Below, piece after piece: positions 20,036 to 28,214 of a stretch of 50,612 nt of DNA. The notes under the pieces were generated by a model that was given only the letters and a program-made list of their open reading frames with translations, was not told where the DNA came from and did no database searches. The first letter of the stretch is position 1. Each line of letters starts with the position of its first letter. Where the stretch lies: contig CALZGZ010000182.1 of NCBI GenBank assembly GCA_945787105.1, positions 1 to 50,612 of the forward strand. Direction: 5' to 3'. Source of the DNA: an uncultured Gammaproteobacteria bacterium (GTDB lineage: Bacteria; Pseudomonadota; Gammaproteobacteria; Arenicellales; JAANXG01). Position numbers and translations under genes: made by a program.

Positions 20036-20227
20036 TCAGCCGTTGTTTTTTCCGTTGTCTTGCTGTGCTTGCTGTTGCCACTGGGCGTAGCACTCGAGTC
20101 CGCAGAAGTGCAACACATACTCTTCGCCCTCAAAAGACTTTGCAACATCCTTCGGGATCTGCTTCATGCAAACCGCGCAAGCCACGTGCTCTGGTTCTAC
20201 GGGAACAATGTTCTCAGACATGCCCAA
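20036..20227 (-). CDS. DUF3330-like small zinc-ribbon-type protein
   Basis: CAVCMKQIPKDVAKSFEGEEYVLHFCGLECYAQW. Confidence 0.75.
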   Translation of the reverse strand: MGMSENIVPVEPEHVACAVCMKQIPKDVAKSFEGEEYVLHFCGLECYAQWQQQAQQDNGKNNG

Positions 20228-20279
20228 CCACCTATGAAATAAAGAATATAAAGTCTTGAGTTAATCGATCTTCAAGCAT

Positions 20280-20594
20280 CTACGTTGAACCAGCTGGAAC
20301 ATCGGTTTCAACCTCGCCATTTGCCGATGGCCAGTCTGAAAATGGAAACGGCATGTCCTCTGAATTAAACGTAACATATTGAAGAATCTGATAAATGAAC
20401 TTACTCAAGCTTGCGCCGAAATCGAGTAATTTTTGATTGCGGTCACCGGAAATGAGTACAAAGCCGAACTGCACTACCACGACCGCGACAATGACGATCT
20501 CGGTAACACTATAAATCAACGTAAATAGAATCACATAAAGCGCGCGAATCCAAGTTGCACGCCGCGATGGTTTTGATGTCAATTCTTCTACCAT
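20280..20594 (-). CDS. DUF4389 family membrane protein
   Basis: RALYVILFTLIYSVTEIVIVAVVVVQFGFVLISGDRNQKLLDFGASLSKFIYQILQYVTFNSEDMPFPFSDWP. Confidence 0.85.
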   Translation of the reverse strand: MVEELTSKPSRRATWIRALYVILFTLIYSVTEIVIVAVVVVQFGFVLISGDRNQKLLDFGASLSKFIYQILQYVTFNSEDMPFPFSDWPSANGEVETDVPAGST

Positions 20595-21097
20595 GGGGTT
20601 GATCTCCTAATTTGGAATTTGACCGAATATAAGTCCACGCAAATGAATCTTACTGTATCTGGATTTTAACCTCTCTTTTTATAACTCTTCTAATACTCCT
20701 TGTGCCTGTTCAGACTGTGTTCCCGTTCGCGTCCATTGCTGTACTTATCGGCCCGATAATGACCATATGGCCTGTATTTCCGCCGATGTATATCGTGTTT
20801 GAGATAGGGTTTATCAGCGTCTATCCATAGGCGTACCCGATCCCTACGATCCAGGTACAAACGCGGCGGAAAATGCCGCGAGCGAAGCCACCTCGTGCAC
20901 GATGCGGGCTAACTCTGAGTAGAGTACTTTTACCCTGGTATGCCGAAGCTTGCGTTGATACGGATCAATGCGATGGAATGATTTAGAGCCCGCTGCAGGG
21001 AGTATCGACGAGGTAGACGTGAGAGTATCTACAGAGCATCTGCCAGAATTGGCCGCGCCTGGAACGGCGGCAAGACTACCTTATGCTTCGGTTTATA

Positions 21098-21394
21098 TTA
21101 TTTAACAAGCGGGTGATCCTTGGGCAATTGCTTGACGTACCACATGGCAAGCTTGTGCCTCATGGATTTTTGCGAGACCTGATTTTCGGGCAAAGGTTGA
21201 ATTAATTTTTCGTGTACCAACAGCCGGTAGATGTACAGGATCTTCTCGCTCTGAGAATCAGTTGGTTCAAATTCGACGGCGCCGCGGTCCTCCCCATACT
21301 TCATGCCGGCGAGTATAGCTGCCTTAACCAAGGCTGCTTCATTTTTGAGTTTCTTCATGACACCAGTCAGAGTCAGGTCTTGAACCTTACACAT
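21098..21394 (-). CDS. Hypothetical protein
   Basis: Charged helical protein; alternative start MKKLKNEAALVKAA at 21358. Confidence 0.6.
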   Translation of the reverse strand: MCKVQDLTLTGVMKKLKNEAALVKAAILAGMKYGEDRGAVEFEPTDSQSEKILYIYRLLVHEKLIQPLPENQVSQKSMRHKLAMWYVKQLPKDHPLVK

Positions 21395-21458
21395 TGCGAC
21401 AAGACCTGACCCAACTCCTTATTTCCGCACCGGTCCCTATGAACCGGAGATCGTATAG

Positions 21459-21935
21459 CTACTTCGGGGGCGCGGCCTGGGGGGCGGCACCCTTAGCGGT
21501 CTCCGTCATCTGGTTGTACCAGTTTTCATAGTTTTTGGGGTCCATGGCCTTAGTCATATCCTCGAACCACTTTGTGTAGCTCTGCGGGTCCATGAGTTTG
21601 CCGGCCTGGCCCATTCCCTGCATGTAGGCGTTTGGGTTCATGAGTTGCATGTAGGGCGATGGATTCATCCACTGCGTATACATCCCCGGGTTCATGTACT
21701 GCATGTAAGGTGCGGGATTCATCATCCCCATGTAGGTATTCGGATTCATCCACATGCCCGGATTCATGCCCATCAGCATTGGATTCATCATCGTCGCCGG
21801 GTTCATCATGACATTGGGATTCATCATCATGCCCATCAGCTGATGCGGATTGGGTTGTTGGGCCTGGGCTGCAGTTGTGGCGTGCATGCCGGCAACCAAG
21901 GCCAGCGCACCGATTGTGGTTGTAAGTCTTTTCAT
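21459..21935 (-). CDS. Exported Met/Asn/Pro-rich repeat protein
   Basis: Signal peptide (MKRLTTTIGALALVAGMHATTAAQA) then many MNP motifs, including five consecutive 9-residue units MNPxxYMQx. Confidence 0.85.
   Translation of the reverse strand: MKRLTTTIGALALVAGMHATTAAQAQQPNPHQLMGMMMNPNVMMNPATMMNPMLMGMNPGMWMNPNTYMGMMNPAPYMQYMNPGMYTQWMNPSPYMQLMNPNAYMQGMGQAGKLMDPQSYTKWFEDMTKAMDPKNYENWYNQMTETAKGAAPQAAPPK
21615..21749 (-). repeat. Five tandem 27-nt units encoding MNP-x2-Y-x3
   Basis: MNPNTYMGM / MNPAPYMQY / MNPGMYTQW / MNPSPYMQL / MNPNAYMQG. Confidence 0.9.
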
Positions 21936-22281
21936 TAATGTATCCTCTTTGATGTTGAACTCACCCGGAAAGCCGGGCCGTACTCGAAGGTTCGGTTGAT
22001 CTGATATAACCAGCTGTATTGTAAGTCAATCGCCGCTTCGCGGGGGGCAAGCTTGGTCCATCCCAACCCTCAATAGACTGCGATTATAAACTTAACCCAT
22101 GCAAAGACCAGAAAAATCCTCTCGGCACCGAATCACTAAGGAGTCAAAGACAGGAGGCCGAAATTCGTGAGGATTACTCTTGGTTTATCCAGCAACACAT
22201 ATTGAGGCTTTATAAAAAATTCGGCACACGCGATAAAATGAATGCATTGACCCCTGTTTCATTCTTGTTCGTCACTTGAGT

Positions 22282-22716
22282 TCAGCCCTCGTCATCAGAC
22301 CCGTCAACGGCCTTGACAAAATCAGCCTCGGTAATGATTCCCACCAACTTGCCTTCCACGACCACCGGCAAGCACCCTACCTTGTTCTCGATCATCACGT
22401 GTGCGGCTTCGCGGGCGGGGGTCTCAGGGGAAGTCGTCAACACATCGCTCGTCATCGCTTCCTTGACTGGCAACGACTCATATATCTTGTCGGCTATCCG
22501 CGATCCGTAACCCAACGCGCGCAGCAATGTACCGCGAAACAGGTCCCGCTGCGTGACGATGCCACACAGTAGGCCATCGTCATCCAATACGAGAAGGTGA
22601 CGGATACGTTCTTGTTCCAGTAGGCTATTGGCCACCGAGAGCCGATCATTACGTCCCAGCGTAACCACCTGGTTAGTCATCAGATCCCGTACCAGTGTCA
22701 CTGGTTTACTCGTCAT
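22282..22716 (-). CDS. CBS-domain pair protein
   Basis: Two CBS units: VRDLMTNQVVTLGRNDRLSVANSLLEQERIRHLLVLDDDGLLCGIVTQRDL and VKEAMTSDVLTTSPETPAREAAHVMIENKVGCLPVVVEGKLVGIITEADFV; GGAGGGG upstream of ATG 22716. Confidence 0.93.
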   Translation of the reverse strand: MTSKPVTLVRDLMTNQVVTLGRNDRLSVANSLLEQERIRHLLVLDDDGLLCGIVTQRDLFRGTLLRALGYGSRIADKIYESLPVKEAMTSDVLTTSPETPAREAAHVMIENKVGCLPVVVEGKLVGIITEADFVKAVDGSDDEG

Positions 22717-22805
22717 GAGCCCCTCCACATTCGACCCGCTAACGCTCGTCGCCACCAAGTATAACTGATGTCTTCCCTACAACCTGGCCCGATCGATTCC
22801 CGGGA

Positions 22806-23012
22806 TTAAAGCTTCACCCAACGGTCGCCCCTCTTTTCATACTTCTTTTTTACTGCGGACCAGGCGACTCTATGCGCGATCGACTCACGGTTTTTACGAT
22901 CGGCATATTGCTCCCAGGCATTGTTATATGCCCGTTTGTAGATTTCCTGGCCACGTTTGGGCAAGTACTCTTGTACCGCCGAGGGCAAATCTTTAAGACT
23001 CGTGTACGGCAT
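22806..23012 (-). CDS. ChaB family protein
   Basis: MPYTSLKDLPSAVQEYLPKRGQEIYKRAYNNAWEQYADRKNRESIAHRVAWSAVKKKY. Confidence 0.9.
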   Translation of the reverse strand: MPYTSLKDLPSAVQEYLPKRGQEIYKRAYNNAWEQYADRKNRESIAHRVAWSAVKKKYEKRGDRWVKL

Positions 23013-23295
23013 TATGATTCATCTTTCGAATATCCAGGCCCGACCCAATTTTGCAAGGCACCAGCAATTATTGCCATGCGTCAGATCAACACAACTCGGG
23101 GCCGGAGGCTGGATTTATCGTTTGCCCGTTTCAACCCCATCAATCCTTTTCGTTGACCCGCATCAAGGACTCCTTAGTTCCAGTATGGATAATTTCAGTG
23201 AGTTAGACATTTGCAATACCCATCGCCATGTAAACAACACACACGGTTGACAAAATACCGGGTATCCTTGGCGACTATGATTTGGAGGGTTTAAA

Positions 23296-23682
23296 ATGCG
23301 ATACACGCCGAAAGTATTACTTTCGATAGCGGTTGTTGCTGCGGCGAACGTTGTTTGGGTACACATTGTTAACGCGCAGTCGGGAATGACCATCTCGGCC
23401 GATGTGCTGACTCGTTACACCGTGGTCGAAGGTGATAATTTATCAAGAATTGCCGAGCAAAATGCAGTCTATAGTGATGGATACTTGTGGCCACTTATTT
23501 TCAAGGCCAACACCGACAAACTCAGTGATCCGGACAAACTGCAACCAGGCATGGTTCTGGTAATTCCCCGCAACATGTCGCAAGCGGAATTCGATGCGGC
23601 CTCGAGCTACGCGAAACAGCGGGCACGAGTAGCATCCGATCGTGTCAAGGAACTCGACCTTGAGTACTTGCAAGGCGATTAA
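23296..23682 (+). CDS. LysM-domain protein
   Basis: Signal-like N-terminus; YTVVEGDNLSRIAEQNAVYSDGYLWPLIFKANTDKLSDPDKLQPGMVLVIP. Confidence 0.9.
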   Translation: MRYTPKVLLSIAVVAAANVVWVHIVNAQSGMTISADVLTRYTVVEGDNLSRIAEQNAVYSDGYLWPLIFKANTDKLSDPDKLQPGMVLVIPRNMSQAEFDAASSYAKQRARVASDRVKELDLEYLQGD

Positions 23683-23905
23683 TCCGGTAACACGTTGAGT
23701 GGGCGGCCGGGCACCGCCGCCAGTTAGTCATTTGCACCTTGAAATTTTGGTGAATAGGTTCCATCATATAGGCACAATCTACGTTCTGGTCTGCCTTCAG
23801 CTACCCGCCCGTTCCGGGCGGTCGTTACAAGTCACCCTCGACAATTAGGTTGTTCGACACGCGCCCGATTTGCGCGCGGATTTTTTAGTTTATACGGAGG
23901 CCAGA

Positions 23906-24109
23906 ATGGCTATTGGTACTGTAAAGTGGTTTAACCCCGTCAAGGGCTTCGGTTTTATCAAGCCGGAGAGTGGTTCACGCGACGTGTTTGTGCATATTAG
24001 CGCAGTGGAGCGCTCGGGGCTCGGAACGCTGACCGAAGGTCAGCGGCTGAGCTACGACATTGTCAAAGAGCGCGGCAAAGAAGCCGCTGACAATCTCAAG
24101 ACGGCTTAA
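23906..24109 (+). CDS. Cold-shock domain protein (CspA family)
   Basis: MAIGTVKWFNPVKGFGFIKPESGSRDVFVHISAVERSGL; GGAGG before the ATG; ORF track start at 23870 is upstream of the real ATG. Confidence 0.96.
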   Translation: MAIGTVKWFNPVKGFGFIKPESGSRDVFVHISAVERSGLGTLTEGQRLSYDIVKERGKEAADNLKTA

Positions 24110-24152
24110 CCGGAAAGCGTTAGACGTCCTCGCGGCGTCTGGCTTTTGAAGC

Positions 24153-24185
24153 AAAAGGCAGCCCTAAATGGGCTGCCTTTTTTTT
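24153..24185 (+). terminator. Rho-independent terminator after the cold-shock gene
   Basis: AAAAGGCAGCCC-TAAAT-GGGCTGCCTTTT followed by TTTT. Confidence 0.95.
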
Positions 24186-24247
24186 AACACCAAAATCACA
24201 TAGTGACCAAAGCGCCGGTTTTCATTGCAATCGACGACCAAACATCG

Positions 24248-24551
24248 AGCCCGCATTTCGCACCCGGCGCCCCGCGACTATTCTCCCCAAATAAACTGGA
24301 AACTCGTATGTTGCCATTGCATCGAAGTGACCCTGCGGAGCTCTCAGCTGGCTACTATGAATAGTCGCGGGGTTATCCCGGCCCGTGGCTGGTTCTCGCG
24401 CATCTGTGCTTGCCCTTCACTCGACCCATAGCCCGTTAATGAGTCCCGCTCCAGGCGCGGCGCTTGTCCCCGCCTTGTGCCCGCACAGCAGGGGGCTCAG
24501 CTGCACGAGTCCTGCGCCGGCATCCGATATCCTGGCGAGAAATGCGTGCCT
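24248..24551. repeat. MITE-like repeat copy, diverged
   Basis: Left end AGCCCGCATTTCGCACCCGGCGCCCCGCGACTATTC; right end ATCCTGGCGAGAAATGCGTGCCT; internal GGCGCTTGTCCCCGCCTTGTGCCCGCACAGCAGGGG shared with the copies at 1704 and 31499. Confidence 0.7.
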
Positions 24552-24587
24552 AGTTTCCTCGATTTGTATCGCGGAGCTGATCGGCTG

Positions 24588-25250
24588 TTAATAACTGAAG
24601 CGCACGCCGAGTAGCACATTATTGGATTGATACTCGATCTCCGTGGATACACCGCCGGTGGCAGCCGATGTCTGCACTTTGGGATCATCGGTGGCGAAGT
24701 AGCGATATTCACCGAAGATCTCGGTGCTCTGCGAAATATCCCAGCTGGCCCCAACAATGACCTGGAACGCCAACACCGACTCACCTTCAGAGACCACGTT
24801 TGGTATCGCAGTTACGCCGAACCCATCTGCCTCGATATGTGCGATTCCTAAGCCGCCCCCTAGGTACGGACTAAAGCTCGACTGCTCGCTGAAATCCACC
24901 AGTACATTCACCATCGCGGCGGTACTCTCGATATCGCCGGCTGAGCCTGCCAAGGCGCCACCGTTGAGTTTGTGCGTGTCCACGTCATTGGATCGGTAAC
25001 TGACTTCGGCTTCGGCACGAAGACGATTACCGGTGCCGACCTCGCGCAGTCGCCAACCAATTGCTGCGCCGAATCCATAGCCGTTATCGAAGTCGGTATT
25101 GATCGTGCCTGTCGCAACCTGAAAGTCGAAATCTTTGACGTCGGTGTACGCACCCCACAAAGAGAAATAATTGTCCGCAAGTGCCGCCGGGGCAACGCCT
25201 GCAGTGACCACACTGATTGCACCGACGATCATTGATCTACGCAGAATCAT
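24588..25250 (-). CDS. Outer-membrane beta-barrel protein (porin/opacity-like)
   Basis: Signal peptide, alternating beta-strand pattern (FSPYLGGGLGIAHIEADGFG, SWDISQSTEIFGEYRYF), terminal ...LLGVRFSY; GGAGG upstream. Confidence 0.88.
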   Translation of the reverse strand: MILRRSMIVGAISVVTAGVAPAALADNYFSLWGAYTDVKDFDFQVATGTINTDFDNGYGFGAAIGWRLREVGTGNRLRAEAEVSYRSNDVDTHKLNGGALAGSAGDIESTAAMVNVLVDFSEQSSFSPYLGGGLGIAHIEADGFGVTAIPNVVSEGESVLAFQVIVGASWDISQSTEIFGEYRYFATDDPKVQTSAATGGVSTEIEYQSNNVLLGVRFSY

Positions 25251-25460
25251 GGTTAGACCTCCAAAAAAGTGAGTGATTTAGGCGAAATAAATCAACGCCT
25301 ACCTTGTGAGCGAAAAAAATACTTTCATTGCTAGTCTACCAAGTTTCAATGAATACGCGGCAAATGAAGCAATATTTAATAAATGAAAGAGGCCAACAAC
25401 TAGAATGAGTTCGCACATTGTGCGATAGAGCGGCATACCTGGGCCTTGCCTCGGTCTCCA

Positions 25461-26903
25461 TCACTGACGCTCGAAATACTCTTTAATTGCTATCATCGCC
25501 CGGCAGTCGTCTTCATTGTATTCAAGAATACGTTGCAGTCTATCTTTACGCGATGGGGCCTGAAGGTACTCGTTATACCAAACGATCGAGTTTGCACCGC
25601 TGGGGTCTGGATCGCGCCAAGAGAAACCGATCTGCTTGGCGATGCTCTTGATGCCATAGGTATAGCTCGGCCAGTCAGAATACTTGACTACCAAATCGGT
25701 ATATAGATCGTATTCACACCCAACATACTGGTCATACACCGTGGGATCGAGGCCGTAGCGCTCCATCAGCCGGCGCAGGGATGAACGTTCCTTTGAGGAA
25801 TAGACATAAAACACGGCATCGCTGGCCTGTGAGACATAGTCCCAGAATTCTCTCACGGTTTTCTCCTCATCGTCCGGTGATTCCGCTAGAAAGTAATGGT
25901 ATCGCCAGTCACCATGACCATCCGCTTCGATCATGCCATAGAGATACGTGAGATCCCGTGTGGGATCATCCTCGATATCGAAATAGATTTCGAATTTACC
26001 GGTTGGCAACTCGAAGCCGTGATGGACAATCGGCTCACCGGACAGAACCACTTCGGCGCGTTGTTTCATCCTCGACAGATTTGTCTTACCCATGCGTGGA
26101 ATCTTATTGGCCGGTTTTAGGTACTTTGAAACATCCATTCCGGCAATATCCGCGACAGTCCTGAGTCCAACCTGCTTCAATTGAAACTTATTCTGACCCA
26201 CAAAAAACAGCAAGGTTGGATCTTGATTGCGTTCCACCCAGCGTCGGCATTTACGATACCACGCACACTGGTGGCAGGTACTGCAGAGAACGGGCTCCGA
26301 TGCGTCTTGCCCACCAACCAGCTGCTTTACTTCGTTAAAAGCGGCGTCGAATTCCGTGGCAAAGTCCGCTGGATCGAATTCCTCAATCTCTTTGTCGACG
26401 TTGATGATATGTGCTACAGGGGGGACATAACCTTGCAACTCAGCGAGGATGGTTCGATAAAAAATAACCTGAAAAGCGTAGTGTGTTTTGAATTTGGTCC
26501 GCTTGCCGTTCCGCAGTTGCCAGCCCCGGCCTGCCTTGATATCGATAGGTTCATAGTAGTAGCCGCCGAAATTGGAGCCGGCATCTGTCCGCTTGAGCAA
26601 CAGATCGGGACGCCCAATCAGATCGTCCGACTGAATGACGCCCTGATAAATCAGCGCCACGCCCTGTTTCATCAAATCGACGGTCCGCGCTGCGGCTTGG
26701 TCAATTGAAAGGGTTTCGAGGTTTTCGAATTCTAGATCTCCCAATGTCCGCAAATACTCTGTTTCCGTTTGCAGCCCCATCTCCCAAAGCATCTGGATGA
26801 AGGCGCTGACTTCCCCGCGCTGTGCTGGATCGCCGTTGGCGTCGAGATATACCCGGTGTTTGCACTTCGTGTAGTTGTACAAGTCCTGGGCTGTAATACG
26901 CAT
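25461..26903 (-). CDS. TM0106-type RecB-like putative nuclease with RNase H-like C-terminal domain
   Basis: ITAQDLYNYTKCKHRVYLDANGD, CSTCHQCAWYRKCRRW Cys cluster, KFEIYFDIEDDPTRDLTYLYGMI exonuclease-like motif, RILEYNEDDCRAMIAIKEYF. Confidence 0.85.
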   Translation of the reverse strand: MRITAQDLYNYTKCKHRVYLDANGDPAQRGEVSAFIQMLWEMGLQTETEYLRTLGDLEFENLETLSIDQAAARTVDLMKQGVALIYQGVIQSDDLIGRPDLLLKRTDAGSNFGGYYYEPIDIKAGRGWQLRNGKRTKFKTHYAFQVIFYRTILAELQGYVPPVAHIINVDKEIEEFDPADFATEFDAAFNEVKQLVGGQDASEPVLCSTCHQCAWYRKCRRWVERNQDPTLLFFVGQNKFQLKQVGLRTVADIAGMDVSKYLKPANKIPRMGKTNLSRMKQRAEVVLSGEPIVHHGFELPTGKFEIYFDIEDDPTRDLTYLYGMIEADGHGDWRYHYFLAESPDDEEKTVREFWDYVSQASDAVFYVYSSKERSSLRRLMERYGLDPTVYDQYVGCEYDLYTDLVVKYSDWPSYTYGIKSIAKQIGFSWRDPDPSGANSIVWYNEYLQAPSRKDRLQRILEYNEDDCRAMIAIKEYFERQ

Positions 26904-27006
26904 TGACGGTCGCCTATATCAGTAGTTGACCCGTGTATTGCACCGCGGCGCAACATAAATCCCGGGTCGTTGCCGATGATGCTGCCCACGAGAACAATAT
27001 CCGAGA

Positions 27007-28209
27007 TTAATCTTTAGCTCTGGGTTTAACTTTCGTCCCATCTTCAATCGTGTCATCAGGATGGGTGATGACTATTTCACCTTCGTTTAGACCCTTGATG
27101 ACCTGTGACATTAGTCCGTTGTTGCGGCCCACTTCCACGACACGGCGACGCGCCACTGATTCATCAATGACGAACACCGCCCACTCGTTTCGGCCGTATC
27201 GGAATAGTGCGCTGGCCGGAATTTGTAACACATCGTCTTCCTGCCAGACGAGAAAACTCGCTTCGAGACGATAGCCATCGCCAAGACGAACCCATTTTTC
27301 CGGCGGTGAAGTGATATCCGAGATCACCCATACCCTTTGCTCTTCAATGCCCAGTGCCGATATCTTGGTAAATCCCGTCGGCTCAACTATGCGCACCACG
27401 CCTTTCAAAAGACCTTCACCTCCCCAGCGATCGAATAACACCTGCGTGCCAGTTTCGACGCGCACGGCATCCGCCGACAGCAAATCCACCACCACCTCTA
27501 ATGCGCGCGGGTCGCCAACTTCGACCAGTGCCTGTCCGGCTCGGACTACCCCTTCGCTCTTTTGGCGCAACTTGAGGACCGTGCCGGCCACCGGCGACCG
27601 GACTTGGACCCATTCACCATTGCCCTCGACCTGCGCCGCGGAATAGGCCAAAGCGGTGCGCGCCGCCTCCAACTCGTGACGGGCCACATCCACCGCAAAT
27701 TGTGCCGAGCGCAGATCCGCGGCGGTGCGTTGCTTCTGGTTTCGCGCCGCTTCCAGGGCTTCTTGTGAAATCGTCCGGCTCTTCCACAAACGCTGTTTGC
27801 GTTCGTATTCTCGAGCTGCGTACTCAGCATCGGCCCTGGCTGCACGTGACTTCGCCTCGGCAGCATCCAGCGAGGCGTCGGCAGCAGCCACCTGCGCCCG
27901 GGCCTCCGCGCGGCGCCGCGGGTCCAACACGTCAGACCGCAATGGTTCCAGTTCCACGGCAGCCTGCCCCTGTTGCACGCGATCTCCGACATCGAGTTGG
28001 ATACGGCGCGCATAACCGGCAACCGGCGCCGACACCACGTAGCGATCGATGACCCGGGTCTTACCCTCCTCATCCACGGTCACCGAAAGGGTGTCTCGCT
28101 TGACCGGCGCAGCATCCACCAACACCGCGCGCGGCCAGTAGCCCCAAATAATGGCCGCCACGATGGCCGCGGACAATAAGATCAGTCGCAATCGGCGTCC
28201 CCAAGACAT
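27007..28209 (-). CDS. HlyD/RND-type periplasmic adaptor subunit
   Basis: VTVDEEGKTRVIDRYVVSAPVAGYARRIQLDVGDRVQQGQAAVELEPL; long coiled coil; ORF opens at 28395 but MSWGRRLRLILLSAAIVAAIIWGYWP at 28209 is the likely start. Confidence 0.92.
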   Translation of the reverse strand: MSWGRRLRLILLSAAIVAAIIWGYWPRAVLVDAAPVKRDTLSVTVDEEGKTRVIDRYVVSAPVAGYARRIQLDVGDRVQQGQAAVELEPLRSDVLDPRRRAEARAQVAAADASLDAAEAKSRAARADAEYAAREYERKQRLWKSRTISQEALEAARNQKQRTAADLRSAQFAVDVARHELEAARTALAYSAAQVEGNGEWVQVRSPVAGTVLKLRQKSEGVVRAGQALVEVGDPRALEVVVDLLSADAVRVETGTQVLFDRWGGEGLLKGVVRIVEPTGFTKISALGIEEQRVWVISDITSPPEKWVRLGDGYRLEASFLVWQEDDVLQIPASALFRYGRNEWAVFVIDESVARRRVVEVGRNNGLMSQVIKGLNEGEIVITHPDDTIEDGTKVKPRAKD

Positions 28210-28214
28210 TTTGC

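Noticed and set aside
20702-20830. Short hydrophobic frame VPVQTVFPFASIAVLIGPIMTIWPVFPPMYIVFEIGFISVYP
   Set aside because: About 42 codons with no ATG or RBS; may be a gene fragment but unsupported.
21615-21749. Possible CRISPR-like periodicity (27-nt units)
   Set aside because: Units are contiguous coding repeats in a signal-peptide protein with no spacers.
23805-23821. CCGCCCG-TTC-CGGGCGG hairpin after the LysM gene
   Set aside because: No T-run; too short to call a terminator or RNA element on its own.
24972-25235. ORF antisense to the outer-membrane protein
   Set aside because: No recognisable domain, fully overlapped by a well supported CDS.
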